This document shows positions 21,521-34,036 of a stretch of 64,000 bases of DNA, in pieces. Under the pieces are notes generated by a model. That model was not told where the DNA came from. It did no database searches and saw nothing but the letters and a program-made list of their open reading frames with translations. A program made the position numbers and the translations under genes. Every line of letters starts with the position of its first letter. Within the stretch, counting starts at the first letter, position 1. The stretch comes from Epiperipatus broadwayi (lineage: Eukaryota; Onychophora; Udeonychophora; Euonychophora; Peripatidae), in assembly GCA_028023455.1 (NCBI GenBank), contig JAQFVV010006453.1:438001-502000 (forward strand). Direction: 5' to 3'.

Positions 21521-22892
21521 CTTAGTGAACTTCTATGCTAATTAGCATAATAGTAAGTGTAGATTGCATTAACTGAGTTTTTAGTATATGGAAAAGTTTC
21601 AACAATGGAAAGTGGGACTGTTAATATGAATTTTATCATGTTATTTTAATTAAATTGAAATGGGGGAAGGGTGTTAAGTTACTTAATATATATATATATA
21701 TACTATAAATTAATGTCTGTATTTCTTCAAAATAATATATGAAAATTTATAAATAAATATTACAAAATACAGTAACTAAAATTTGTTAAAAAGAACAAAA
21801 AATATAAACATCACTTAGGAGCACTTTCAATTATCCTTGTAGACTTTATCAACTAATACTTCAAAAGGTCAACTTTCCCATAATTCCATGATTTTAACAT
21901 TTGCTGCCCACCTATATATATATATTGTGACCTTGTGCTATTGAACATTGTCTTCATTGAATACTTTAGCTTAAGAATTTAATCTATTCTATTCTTAAAA
22001 AAATAGAAATAATAAATAAAGAGAGAGAAGATAATAACTTAATCTTGGGTAAAATTAGATTTTCTAACTCTTATGCATTAATAATTTACTTTATTTTGTT
22101 CATTATAAATATGAAATAGATAATATTTAATAACTCAAAAGCTGTTACAAAGATATAATTTCAGTGTTAAAAAAATGTATGCTTGAGGTTAAAAGTTAAT
22201 ATTTAATTTATGTATACTTTAGAACTAAAGCTAAACAAAGTTAATTTTATAGTTAAAGTTTAAAAATATTAACAGGTAGTTTGTGAGTATTAAAATGCCA
22301 TTGTTTAATTGTTTTTATAGTAACTAATCATCTGATTAAGTTCTTTTATTTGGTAAGTTTTAAAAAAAGGTATTTCTAATTAAAACTTGTTAATTTATTT
22401 AAATAATATTCAATTGTTTAAAGAAATATAAGTTAATTATCAGGACAAATTTAATTTAGAAAAATCAAATTTCTTGTACAGGTGTGTGTGTGTAAAAATC
22501 AATGTGCATGTATGTATTTTGGTTTCTTGGTTTTAATTACCAAGCTATTTAATTTTAATCATTAAATATTGAAAATAATATTTTGTTAAACTCAATAATA
22601 AAAGAGTTAAAATTTAATAAGAATTTTGGATAAATTTAAATAAAAGAAAAGATGATATTTTGTTTTTAAAAAGAAATAAAATAATATTTATTATCTTATT
22701 TTATTTATTAAATGTATTAATTAATAAAATACAGTTCACCTGTTCTTCAACTTTGATCATTAAGATCATGTGAATTTAAAAAAAATGCAGAACAAAGTAA
22801 TATTTTACTAATTAGTTCCTCAACTTAATTGACATTTTCTCATGTAAGAGTCATGTTTTTTTATGGACGTAAATTAATTGATGACATCTGTC

Positions 22893-23340
22893 AAATGAGA
22901 TATAAAAGATGGAGATTGTCAGTATACAGGGGTTGCTTCTTCTGTTTCTGCATCTCCTGACTGGTCACTGCAATCTTCTCATCTTTAAATAACAGTAATA
23001 ATTTTCTTTAATTATTATTTTTAATTATCTAAGTGCTAATTTACTAAAGTCTTATATTTTGTTGACCAGGAATGAATTGTTAGACAACTTTATAAGGTAT
23101 TTTTGTTTTTGTTGTTTAATTCAATTTGAACTGTCTTTCTTAACTATTAATATCATGCTTCAAAAGAATAATCAGCTTATAATGACTCAATTACATCACT
23201 TATGCATTGAAGTAAATTATGCCAGAAACTGGGTGATATTTTCTTTTATATTAATATATAAAAACCATGCTGGACATTTCACTATTTTATCTTTCACTAT
23301 TGTGTTTCACCTTTATGAGAAATAAATAAAAGTTTGAAAA
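22893..23340 (+). promoter_or_regulatory. Candidate transcription unit: TATA box to poly(A) signal
   Basis: TATAAAAG at 22901-22908 is followed about 30 bp later by a less A+T-rich leader containing CTTCTTCTGTTTCTGCATC. The segment ends at AATAAATAAAAG (about 23321) directly before nine A. No frame between them begins with ATG and looks coding. It could be a non-coding transcript, an LTR fragment or chance. Confidence 0.25.
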
Positions 23341-24039
23341 AAAAATGTTAAAAAATTTGATTTGAAGATAAACAGTTATATTAATTATTAATACCCATTA
23401 TTAATGTTAAAATGCTAAATTTACATTAACTTCAATGAATATTTTAAAATACTTATTCAATATGAAATATGTAAGTAACAAATAACCTGTCATCTTTGAT
23501 ACAGGAGAACTTTTAAGTTACACTTTGCTTTCTCTGTATTTTTCCAAGAAAAGAAAAATACTTATAGGAAATTGAATTAAAAAAATTTTAAAAAAAAAGC
23601 TTGATAGAAGAGATATAGTTTGCAAATATAGTAATAATGGACATTTAATAAATGCATTGTGTTAAACTGTGAACTGTCAAACTTAATTATAATTTTAAGG
23701 AAAATTACTGAAAAAGATACTTCTAAGTGAATTTAAAAAAAATAAGAATTGCTTTTAAAATGTGCGTTTCTTTTATAAGAAAAAGAAAGCATTGCTTATT
23801 TTCAATAGAACCATGGACAGACAAAATTTAATGGACAACTCACTTAATTATTATAATGTGCTATTAAATGAAAATTTTCAAACAAGGTAGCTTGTATTTC
23901 AACAATTATTTTAAATAGATCCAAACTTTTGCTTATTTAGAATAAGACCTTTATTAATGTTTTATTATTTATTGCTTATTTTTGGAAAGTCATATTTGCT
24001 TTTATTTTCTATGAAAGAAAATATATTTGATTGGTACAG

Positions 24040-24121
24040 ATGCTCATTCTTGGATAATTTGCTGAGGAAGGACATCATGCCCTTGACAGACTACTCACTA
24101 TGGAAAGGGGTTCTACTAAAG
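24040..24121 (+). other. Candidate internal exon (28 codons)
   Basis: A stretch bounded by ...TTGGTACAG and GTAAGG, matching splice acceptor and donor consensus, is open in one frame and reads CSFLDNLLRKDIMPL then TDYSLWKGVLLKK. Its composition is much less A+T-rich than the flanks. The polypyrimidine tract is weak. I do not recognise the peptide, and no partner exon is visible. Confidence 0.3.
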
Positions 24122-26515
24122 AAGTAAGGTGTTTTAAAATATACATGTATTTATAATATTTTAAATGTCAAGGTATTTTTATTATTATGTTATTCTTTAA
24201 TGAGTTTATAATAGAATGTGTAGGTATTTATACAACCTGTAAAGTAAAATTCATATATTTTTATGCGTTAGTTTAAGGTAAATTTTATAATGCCTTTTAT
24301 TCAATGAGAGATATTTATCTCTTACATTTTTTTAAAATAGTGTTTATGAGTGTTTTACTTACTTATAAATAAACAGCTAATGTTTGTTTATCAAAAGTTC
24401 AATATTTTCATAATTATAATGACATAATAATTTATGGTTAAATTTAATATAACTAGATATTTACTAATCATATATTTAACAAAAAACATTTATTTATAAT
24501 TGTTAATAGAAAAGAAGATATAAATTAATATTAAAGTTTATTAGCTTGACATTTTCGAGGATCCATGCCTCATATTCATAGCCTTCATAAAATGTATAGT
24601 AAAATATATGCAAATATTCAAATAATCTAGTATTATGTAGCCCATTTCTTCGAGATTTTGAAGCAAGTGTCTTTCCTATTAATAGCATGGATGTTTCCAT
24701 TAATGTAAAATGCCTCCTTTATTTTTCTTTTGTGATCATTTGATTCTGAGCACAATATTATGGGATTGGCAGGTGTGAAGTTGTGTCCAGATTGTTTAGC
24801 ATGCTCCAAAAATACAGAGGTTGTATAGTAATATTTGCTTTGCTATCATGTCCTGTTTATCTTTATAAATGTATTCTTTATTTAATGCAGAATTTTTATT
24901 GTGCTATTTTAAATATTTTAGTTGTTTGACAGTAAACTTGTTGGTTTCAGACATTGCTTAATGTATGTAATTTTTAGCATGGATATTAAGTTATCTAGTT
25001 TATAAGTAATAATTTTGTTATCTTACCATCATTTAGTCTAGGATTTATGCCTCTGAGCATTAGACTTTATTAGACATTGCATTGCTTATTGTGCTACTCT
25101 CTCCATTGTTCACATTTTGTATTCTATGAGAGGATAGTGTTTATATTCTAAGATTACTTTCATATGTTGTTAAGGTAGCTAGGTTCCATGAGAGGATCAT
25201 TTATGGAATATGTTCCATTTTCCTATGTGTTAAGACCTTGTTCACACATGTATTTTTGCCTAAGATATAGGTGTTGGGATCCACTATACCATTTTATTCA
25301 TATAGTTTTGTACTGAGGAGACTATCTTTATAAATTTATCTTTCATGATATTACTAAATATTTTCCACTATGGGAGGTGAAGTTATTTGTGCTTTTTAAG
25401 AATGATATGGCAATGATAAGATAGATATTAAAGTACTTAGTTCTTCAAGATACACTTTGTTATTTGTAGTACTTTTGTTAAGTGAAATAATGACTGTATT
25501 TTGCTTCTGTGCCTTGCCAGTAGTTCACAAGTAAACCAACAATGTATTAATCATTTAAAAATACTTATTTTTAGTATATAGTATAATAGGAAATGTACAT
25601 ACATAATGATGTTTTTCATCACCATCTGGGAGTAATTTCTGGATGGATTAGTAAGTTATTTTAAGGTTAAATATTTCATTATTATGTGAACATAAACCAA
25701 AAACATCATATGTGTGTGCATGACTTCTGATGAATGGTCCATACATTTTATTATTTGTTTTAAAAGAAAAGAAATGCTAGATAATAATTATCTTATTTGT
25801 TTTTATATGATAATCATCTTAACATACAATTTGCTAGTTAAAACTCAGTCATAGAGTAGTTCAGATTAAAGTTATTTTAATATGTAATGTGTTAATATTG
25901 CTAAGAAAGGTATTATGAGTTGTTACCTGACAAAGGATATATATTTCATATTGCTTAGCTTGTAATTTAAGCTATTTTCATTAAATGTTTGTATTCATGT
26001 ACTGGTAAATTAAAAATTTGTGGAAATAATTCCAATATTTTGTCATATGTATATATAATGATAATAATTTAATTTTTCATTACTTATAATAATTATTTAA
26101 GCATTAATTTCTATAGATTTTGACTAAGAGATAATGGATTGTGTATATATTTAGTATACCATTCAAAGTGATTATTTTCAGAAAAACTCGTTATTGGTTA
26201 ATAAATCTTTTCAATATCAATCATCAAATCTAATTAAAAATCAGTCAAATATAAACGATTTAAATTGAAATAGTTATAATTAATATTTCTGTCAAAAAAT
26301 TAAATTTATGTGTGCTCTTGTTTATTATAAAAAGGATTCATCCAGTAAATATGTATAGAAACATCACAACAACACATGATCACCATTTCATATACTTACA
26401 CATGCTGTTAATAAGAACACCAAATTCTCCATGCAGTAGCGCCCCCAAGTGTAATCCTTCACAATCAATGGATACAGTAAGGATTGTGCATAAAATACTT
26501 ATTTAGTGCCTACTT

Positions 26516-26574
26516 ATCCAACACCCCCAGACTAGTTTCTAACTTGTGGCTTTCATCAGTGAGGGGCCTTAGAT
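26516..26574 (-). ncRNA. Type I hammerhead ribozyme motif (family A)
   Basis: On the minus strand: outer stem I ATCTAA with TTGGAT, inner stem I CCCTCA with TGGGGG, core CTGATGA (26553-26559), stem II AGC-cacaa-GTT, core GAAA (26536-26539), stem III palindrome ACTAGT, and cleavage between 26530 and 26529. The outer and inner parts of stem I are separated by short internal loops, as in natural hammerheads with loop-loop contacts. All invariant core bases are present. Confidence 0.75.
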
Positions 26575-26959
26575 TTGAGGATCTAATGCAACCCTCCAAA
26601 GCCACCCTTTATCCATTTGACTAACTATAAAACTAGGATTCCAAGATGAAAACACTATAATATTTCCAACCTAAACTCATTTGCTTGTATAATCATATAG
26701 GTTTGAACTCAGTTAAGCTACTATATATTTTGGTATCTTGTATTTCAAAAACTAGTTGCCATTATCCTATGGTCAGGATAGGTATAAAATCATCAAAGCA
26801 TCACATGATCACCATTTCATATACTTACATATGGTGTTAATAAGAGTACAAAACTCTTCATACATTAGTTCCACCAAGTGCAAGCCTTCATAATCAATAA
26901 TTGCAGGAAGGTTTGTGCATAAAATTCTAATGCCTAAGATATAGATGCAGTGCTCTCAA

Positions 26960-27022
26960 ATTCAAAGCTCCTCACTGATGAAAGTCACGTGCTAAAAACT
27001 AATCTGTGGATGTTAGATGATT
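26960..27022 (+). ncRNA. Decayed hammerhead motif (family A, inner copy)
   Basis: CTCCTCA, then CTGATGA (26975-26981), then AAAA where GAAA is required, then ACTAATC. Loss of the invariant G and weaker stems make it inactive. The equivalent cleavage point is after 27004. Confidence 0.55.
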
Positions 27023-27404
27023 AGGTACTAGATCTTTAGATTTTATGCACAGACCTTCTATGTCCATTGATTATGAAGGCCTGCACTTGATGACATTATT
27101 GTATGAAGAAATTGGTGCTCTTATTACAGCATGTGTAAGCATAAGAAATGGTGATCATGTGATGTTTTGATGGTTTTTATACCCATCCTGCCCATAACAC
27201 AATGGTGACTTTAGTTTTGAAATACCAAAGACACCAAAATGTATAGATGCTGAAGTGAGTTCAGATCTATATGACTATAAGTGAATGAGCTTTGGTTGGA
27301 AACATTATGGTGTTTTCATCTTGGGATTCTGGCTTTATAATCAACCAAATAGGTAAAAGGTTGCTGCTGGAGGGTTGCATTAGATCCTAAGATCTAGGTG
27401 TTTC

Positions 27405-27450
27405 ATCACTATAAAAGCCACAAGCTAGAAAGTAGTCTGGGGATTTTTGA
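27405..27450 (+). ncRNA. Decayed hammerhead motif (family A, outer right arm)
   Basis: The 5' core is lost (CTATAAA in place of CTGATGA), but stem II AGC-cacaa-GCT, GAAA (27429-27432), AGTAGTC and TGGGGAT remain in register. The equivalent cleavage point is after 27438. Confidence 0.5.
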
Positions 27451-27864
27451 ATGGGTAGGTACTACATAGGACTTTTATACACAATTTTTTCTGCATCCAT
27501 TGATTATGAAGGCTTGCACTGGGTGGCACTACTGTATGGAAGGTTTGGTACTCTTATTAAATATGTATATTGAAACTTTACCTTTTTCAACTAAAATAAT
27601 CGGTACTTTTAGGTTAAAACATAAAAAAGATGTCATTTAATGATAGATATTTTCTGATATTAAAAGATTTAGGCTTTGTCTCGTGTTTTGTTTTGATCAT
27701 TTATTTTTTCGGATTTAGCAATTATTAAAAAAATCTTAATTTCATTGTGAGCTAAACAGAATTCTATGACATTAGTGCGCTTAATAGCTACTTAATGTTT
27801 AAATATTGTTTTTATTATGACACATATTTAAATATTACAGGCTTGCAAATTGAAACGTATTTGA

Positions 27865-28165
27865 TGGAGATGGGTCAGAGAACAAACAATTATCATTGCC
27901 ATTAACAAAATATTAGGGCTGGCCTTTTTTTAAAAAGAAAATTTGGCAATAGATGCACAGATGAAGTCTTATTAAACAGGATTCTAAGATATTGCAAAAG
28001 ACCTATAAACGAACCACATGTGAGATATACTGATAAGATAAGGAGGCTTTCTGGAGTGATATGAATTAGAGAAGCAATAAGTATGAGAAACTGGGTTAAA
28101 CTTCGGGAGAACTCCATCTTGCAATAGACTAATAATCGTTAAAAATGATGATGATGATCAGTACT
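27865..28165 (+). pseudogene. Decayed LINE 3' end
   Basis: Frames contain KRPINEPHVRYTDKIRRLSG and then MRNWVKLRENSILQ, with TGATGATGATGATCA near the end. This is the same C-terminal LINE signature as at 650-950 (KRPR...RW.DKI...NW..L.E...LQW). It is interrupted by stops. Confidence 0.6.
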
Positions 28166-28169
28166 AGTA

Positions 28170-29045
28170 TAATATTTTATCATGACATTATTTTTTATAT
28201 GAATTTTATTTTTTTCAGAACTTTACTGTGATTATTCTAAGTTAAATCAAAACTTTATTTTTAGAAGTTAATCTTCAGTGCAAACGCGCAAATGACAATA
28301 TGCTTTAAGCTCATCAGAAATTTAGTATTATACAGCTATTGTTACTTTTCTCATAATATATCGATGTCAGTTTGAAGGCTGAAAGGTTATTTTAAACATT
28401 AATAATTGGCGTTTTCTTTTCAGCTGAATTCAATCAATGTTGTTATAATATTTGCAGTTTTGGATTTATCTTAATAAAAATCCGTTGTTTTATTTTAATT
28501 AGTAAATTGTTTTACTATTTAATTAAATATTATATATATATTTTAAAATGCAAATGTTAATAGCTTTTTTATTCAGCTCAAAATTATATTACCTTGAGAC
28601 AATCTATACTCTAGTGCTAAAAAAAAAAGGTTAATCATAGGCTGATGTAAGCAAGCCAAGGCAATGTCTGTTGGCCCTTGAATCTTGGGGATCCTTTTGA
28701 TTTATATATTTGAAAAATGTATATTATAAATACCAAAAAAGGTTTTTCTTGAAGTTTTATTTAGAGATAAATAATTTTAGCTAGACCAATGGCTCAGTGG
28801 CCAAAAGATGTATGACACTTTTCCTACAAATAACAAAGGCCATGGCATATTACAGTTGACACAATGATACACCAACTAATTTAGATTAAATTAAAATCTT
28901 TATCTCCAATTAAGAATATCTAAACACTCATTGCAACTAAAATAAATTTTCTAAATTTATTTGTGATTGGAGAATAATATAATAATTTCTAGCCTAATAA
29001 ATGATTAATAATACTATCTAAAGCGGATGCTTCAAAATTGTGGAT
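28170..29045. other. A+T-rich stretch with one weak tRNA-like signal
   Basis: 28790-28880 holds CAATGGCTCAGTGGCC, a good A-box match, but only a poor B box. Otherwise nothing is recognised. Confidence 0.3.
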
Positions 29046-29063
29046 GCAGAAAATCTGATACTT

Positions 29064-29168
29064 TTTTTTTGAGTGTCATAGCATCGGCCAGGACGCAAAC
29101 CCACAATCCAGGCAACTGCCTAAAAGTGCAAGGCAGTCATGCTGACCTCTTGACCACCAATGCAAGAT
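29064..29168 (-). mobile_element. tRNA-derived SINE (copy 1)
   Basis: Read on the minus strand, it begins TTGGTGGTCAAGAGGTCAGC (A-box region of a tRNA-like head) and ends in TGACACTC followed by poly-A (the T run at 29062-29070). A perfect 15-bp target duplication, GAAAATCTGATACTT, lies at 29049-29063 and 29169-29183. At about 100 bp it is little more than a tRNA-like head with a short tail. Three relatives occur at 37.05, 46.74 and 53.52 kb. Mobilisation by a LINE is the family norm. Confidence 0.85.
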
Positions 29169-29184
29169 GAAAATCTGATACTTG

Positions 29185-31540
29185 TAAATTAAATTGTAGT
29201 AATTTGATACTGATTAATACTGAACAAATGCTGTGATATTGTTGTCCTGGAATAGCTGAAGTGTTCTGGTTCAGTGTGACATGAATCTTAGGAGTAATTT
29301 ATCTTAAAATGTTTTTATTTATATGTTTTGAGTATGTATGATAAAGTTGAAGTTTTAAATATATCCAAAAAATATATCACACATGGAAAAAGAAAGATGA
29401 GGTAGAATTATTCCACGCATTTACATTAATCTCTAACCTCTAACCGAGATTTAAAGTTTATTTTTAAGTTAGGAATGATACGATTATTTCCTTCTAATAA
29501 ATGGCAAGTAGTAGTCATTAATATATTTATCTGGAATGAATAGTATCAAAATTATGAAAACAGAATGTATGACACCGTAATCAAGTTATAATATTAATAA
29601 CATAACTTTACATATTTTGTATATTATAATATGCAACAAAGACCGTAATATCACATCCAGCAAGCAGATTAATATATTCATTAATTTTGTTATTATAATC
29701 ACATTTAAATTTTTTTTTATGAATTATTCTTAAATTTATATATTTCTGTTAAATCAGAATGTCCAAGTTTCTTTTCCACAAAAAAATTAGATAAAGTTCT
29801 ACATCCAATCAATATTTAAATCCTTGCAATAAAATATCCTTTTTATTACAATGTTAAAAGCAGTGACAGCTCTTCAACATCTTAGTTCCACTATTCTATG
29901 TAAATTGACTCACATTTTTAATTTGATACTGAAACACGATAAAAGTTGTTAAGATTTTGTTTATAGTCATCACTAGCTGGTAGAGATCTGAGTCATTTTA
30001 TTACTGAAAAGGTACTTAAAAAGAATTAAAGATAATTGTAATAAATACTCTTAGTATCAAATATATTGATTTCTACCAATTTTGATTAATAAAGAATAAA
30101 AACTCTTGACAAGATAGTGTTTTTTACTGGTTTAGAGTGCAAGACATATAGACAAAGTAATTATTGGAATACTGGCAAAAATGATTATTTGAATACTGGC
30201 AAAAATGATTGAAAATTTTAGCAATATTTCTTTTTATCTCCAAACTTAATATTCAAGTTAAAAACTTTGGCAAACAATTAATTCATTAAACAATTTTGTA
30301 GTCATTCAGTTTTCTTTCTGGACCTTCTAATCAAGGCAGAGAAATTTTGCCCTGAATAGTCTATTTAATGGTAAAGTACTTGAGAGATGAAGTCCAATGA
30401 ATCTTAACTTTCTTTGTTACTTTGTTGCTCAATGTGTTATATGACCTTCAAAGCAACAAGTCCTTCAATTATTACTGATGAACTTTTTAACATTAATGTG
30501 CAAGCATGCAATTCATTATTCAAAAAACTAAAGTGGAATAATTGAACAGATAATAATTACTTCATTAACCACATAAAGATACTATCTAATATGAACATTT
30601 TTTAAACATATTGCCATTATTTTAACAGTTAATTTTGAAAGATGTTTTGATAGTGGGAGACATTAAATCACCGAAATATCAAATCTCCTCCTTTGAAGAA
30701 TATATAAATAAAGCTGATAACAACCCCAATAAAGTAGTAACAAAAACATGATAAATATAACCTATAAAAATTTTAAGAGGAAGTATAAAATACAAGTTTT
30801 CAGTTTATTTTATTAGCAAAGGATATACTAGTTACTTAAAATTCTGATATCAAACATATCTATATCTTTTCCACATTTTTATTATTATTAATGTCTTTAA
30901 CCTTGGCTTAATTCTATCACAACCATCCATCAGTCCAGAAATCATCCCCCCCCCCCCCAGTATGGATCCATTTTAAGACATCCATTTCACTTTTTCAAAT
31001 GACTGAGTCATCCATAGTGCATGCTATAATTGAACTTCAAATTGGATTTTCATTTCTGATATACTTAAAGTAAAATTAATGTATATATATTTAAATATAT
31101 TTTATACTTCTATTTCATCAACACCTTTTAAGAAATATTTGATGCAAGGTATTTGAATTAGCAGATGGAAATCACATGTTGGTCATAGACACATATACGT
31201 AAAGAGCAGTAGCTTTTTTACACCATAGACACACTGAACATTTGGCGTTCCCTTCTCCCACATAAAATCATTGATTGTCTTCCATTCATAAAAAATGTAA
31301 AAGACTTGCATATATACTGATCAAATAAATTTTAGAATAATTAAAATAAATATTTGCATCAACATAGTTCAAAAGCATTACTCCCATTCCCCAAACAGTT
31401 ACCCACTCTCCACATGTACACCTTATTACAACACAACTGGATATATATATATATATATATAGTTAAGTCACTACAGGCATAGCTTTTCAATAAAGAATAA
31501 TAAATAGTTTGTACTACAGCAAATTTCTTCACAGAATACT
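29185..31540. other. A+T-rich stretch, small repeats only
   Basis: 30166-30213 is a 24-bp tandem duplication (ATACTGGCAAAAATGATT twice). 30946-30958 is a C13 run followed by AGT. 31440-31460 is (TA)n. No genes were seen. Confidence 0.45.
30946..30958. repeat. C13 homopolymer
   Basis: Thirteen C in a row followed by AGT: the same length and adjacent triplet, inverted, as the G13 run at 8814-8826. Confidence 0.95.
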
Positions 31541-31640
31541 GGTACTATTGTATGAAGTAATTTACTACTGTTTTAAATTTATTACTGTTTTAACAATTGT
31601 GTAAGCATAAAAAATGTTGTTATGCGATGTTATAATGGTT
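31541..31640 (+). repeat. Family A relic (3' end only)
   Basis: GTACTATTGTATGAAG, TACTGTTTTAACAATTGTG and AAGCATAAAAAATGTTG follow the family A 3' region in order. There is no ribozyme and no partner arm. Confidence 0.55.
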
Positions 31641-32691
31641 TAATTTTAGATTGCATGGTTTAATCACTTTACTGCCATAATATAGTGCAGATTTTATAAT
31701 TATATTCAAGATCCATCCATAGCAGCTTCCATATTTTTTTTTAATTCTCGAATAAAATCTTTCGGTTATTTATTTTTTATGTTGCTGAATAAATATATTC
31801 TAACTAAAAAACATGTATATATTTCCGCAAGTAATTATTTGAATTTTTTTAACAATAAAATTAATGTTATTAAAATTATTTTAACAGTAAATGCTTCTAA
31901 TAAATTCTGTTAACATTTAATAAATTACAACTTAAAGGTATTTTCAATTACAGTTTGCATCTCTCTTAAATTCTATCACTTTTGACTGTAAAATTGTAAA
32001 ATTATTAGATTGTGAGAAGTCGTCAGTGTACTATCTTTTCAGCCATCAAACATTTCTTATAAAACAATTTTGCTCAAAGCAAAACCATTTAATCATATTC
32101 TAGCGAACGCCTGTCATCACCCAACTCGATGGATTTCAATTTTGCAAAACAAAAACCTGACAGAAGCTAATACTTAGAAATCCATTAATGATCCGAATTT
32201 GCTAAAACTTCTTATTTAGTTTGATTTAATTAATTCTATTTTCATATACACATTTTAGTGAGTATTTTTATTATAGTTTCTTTAATGTAATTAACAATAT
32301 GTTGTAAATAATTTACTGTTTTAAAAAAATGTATTTATCTTCAAATTAGTATTTAGCTCTATTTCTAATTAATTTTTAAAATAAAAGTTTCATTTCTTTT
32401 CTTTTTTTTATATATTGATATAAATTTTTTAATTCTATGTTAATTTGCTATACAATTTATATCTGCTCTTTCTCTGATTGTTTACGTACAAACACAAGCA
32501 CACACGCACCAATTGCAATTTGATACATTGTCAAATTTTCTTTAACATCATCAATTTTAGATAAATACATTAGTAGCGGTTACGTTAGGGTTTATTATAT
32601 TATTTTTAGCCCAGATGAGTGGTGAATGGAAGTTTTTATATATCTAAACACAGAAACACGTAATTCTTTACGTACTTGTACTCATATATAT

Positions 32692-32820
32692 AATCACTAA
32701 AAACCAGACAACACCCCGACAATCTAAATATCAATAACAATTAACAATCTCAACCCGTTGTCAAGGCAACCTTCTTTTAACAATAAAGATGGAATCTCTT
32801 ATATATATATATAAAATTTA
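32692..32820 (+). repeat. Fold-back repeat family C, left half (copy C2)
   Basis: AATCACTAAAAACCAGACAA through TTGTCAAGGCAAC and ACAATAAAGATGGAATC matches the left arm of C1 and C3. The right arm is missing: a short (TA)n follows and then a family B element. Confidence 0.7.
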
Positions 32821-33075
32821 GAACGTGCAAATAAGCTCTAAACAAGCTTTTTTTAAAAATGATAAATGCTACTACAAGGCATTCAAATCATCTTTATCTA
32901 GAATTGTTCCTATCCCCAGACTGTTTTCAACCTATGGCTCTCTTCAGTGAGGAGCTAGGACACCAGATTCGAAAAACCACCTCAAGCTAAGCATTTATCT
33001 AATAGTTAACTTTCAATAAAAAGATCTGAAACCTTTAGACATCTACATGTCTTAAAGTCAGCTCTCCAACTACAT
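32821..33075 (-). mobile_element. Family B element (copy B3)
   Basis: AGCTCTAAACAAGCTT, AATGATAAATGCTAC, a hammerhead motif and the TCTAATAGTTAAC and TGAAACCTTTAGACAT stretches match B2 and B1. Both outer ends are missing, and the left end abuts C2 through a (TA)n tract. Confidence 0.6.
32911..32953 (-). ncRNA. Hammerhead ribozyme motif (family B), one stem weakened
   Basis: On the minus strand: TCCTCA, core CTGAAGA (32941-32947), stem II GAGC-cata-GGTT (one G-G mismatch and a G-U), core GAAA (32925-32928), AACAGTC, then TGGGGA. The core is intact, and stem I pairs over six positions. Confidence 0.6.
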
Positions 33076-33079
33076 TTAA

Positions 33080-34035
33080 ATTAATAAGTAATTATTTTAC
33101 ACAATAGATTATATATACTGTGAATTTACATATTTATAAGATAATATAAAATACAATAAAACATAAAATGCATATTCATTAAATTACTACACTAGGTTCA
33201 AATACATGTTATTTAAATCCATTGGCTGTTATCCAATTAATTAACAGCAAATTTCTTAAACTTAATGACAAATATAATTTAAATATATATATTTTTAAAA
33301 TAACAACATAGAATCTTAAAAGTTGATTGTATGCTCCTTCATCTCCCTTTATATGAAATACTCATAAATTAGTCAATTTGCACATATGTTTTCTGACAAT
33401 CCATGATATTTGAGAAGTAGGATATATGTGTTTTAATCAAATTAATTTCAAAAGTTAATGAACTTGTATGGCTTTGTTTTAGGTTTTATTCCAAAATTGA
33501 AATATTATACTACTTTTACTTTATGAACATTGACTACAAAGAATGATTATTCAGGCAAATAATCATGCATGGTTATTTCTTTGAACACTATTGTAATTTT
33601 AAGAAGATAACTCACAATGTTGTTTCTAATATAAGTTCAAAAGAAAACTAATTAATTGTTTGTTGTTCATACAGTAACATACAAAAAAGTTAAAACTGCA
33701 TTCCTCTCTGTTTACATATAACACTCCCATATGTGTTAAAGTTCGTGAAAGCAAAATTTATCCAAAGTTAAATACAGTAGTGATGAAGGTAAAACTTTAT
33801 TTGAGGCTAAACATAGTCTGTAAACAATAAGAAATTTCAAATAGACTGATTTTTTAGAGTTGCTATTCCTGTTGTCATGGTTAACAATAATTCCTGTGCA
33901 TTTCAGTTGTATACCTTGTAGAAGATTATCAACAGTTAGATTCATAGCTGGAGAACCCAAACAGATTTGTTAGGATTTAGCTATACATTTTGCTATTTAC
34001 ACTTGAAATGAGCAAAAAGTTTAGACTTTGTGGCT
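33080..34035. other. A+T-rich stretch, nothing recognised
   Basis: The 74-codon minus-strand frame at 33736-33960 has no motif I recognise and begins and ends in unremarkable sequence. No repeats were seen. Confidence 0.4.
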
Positions 34036-34036
34036 A

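Larger units (their letters stand above)
21530..26340. other. Long stretch low in repeats, a few weak signals only
   Basis: This is the longest part of the window without a transposable element I can name. It contains the promoter-like and exon-like candidates at 22.9 and 24.04 kb and a short TA run at 21.69 kb. The patch 24760-24830 is less A+T-rich and contains a frame ending CPDCLACSKNTEVV. If a host gene runs through this window, its introns or UTRs are most likely here. Confidence 0.35.
26358..27557. mobile_element. Nested palindromic element, family A (copy A3)
   Basis: A perfect 12-bp direct repeat, TAAATATGTATA, at 26346-26357 and 27558-27569 marks a single 1,200-bp insertion. The outer arms (26358-26796 and about 27175-27557) are inverse copies. 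Each carries the family A end, a hammerhead motif and a ~220-bp body (GGAATCC/GGATTCT, TTGAACTCAG and its inverse). Inside lies a complete smaller fold-back (26797-27174) with the termini ATCACATGATCACCATTTC and inverse. Read on the plus strand, ribozyme cleavage positions fall after 27004 and after 27438, 434 nt apart, so two monomers lie in tandem. The left end is the full 3' end; the right end is truncated. Confidence 0.8.

Noticed and set aside
23059-23325. 88-codon plus-strand frame
   Set aside because: It begins with TTG, not ATG, and its composition is what A+T-rich DNA gives by chance.
22893-23340. Confident call of a gene from TATA to poly(A) signal
   Set aside because: Both signals are A+T-rich and expected by chance here. 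Kept only as a weak candidate.
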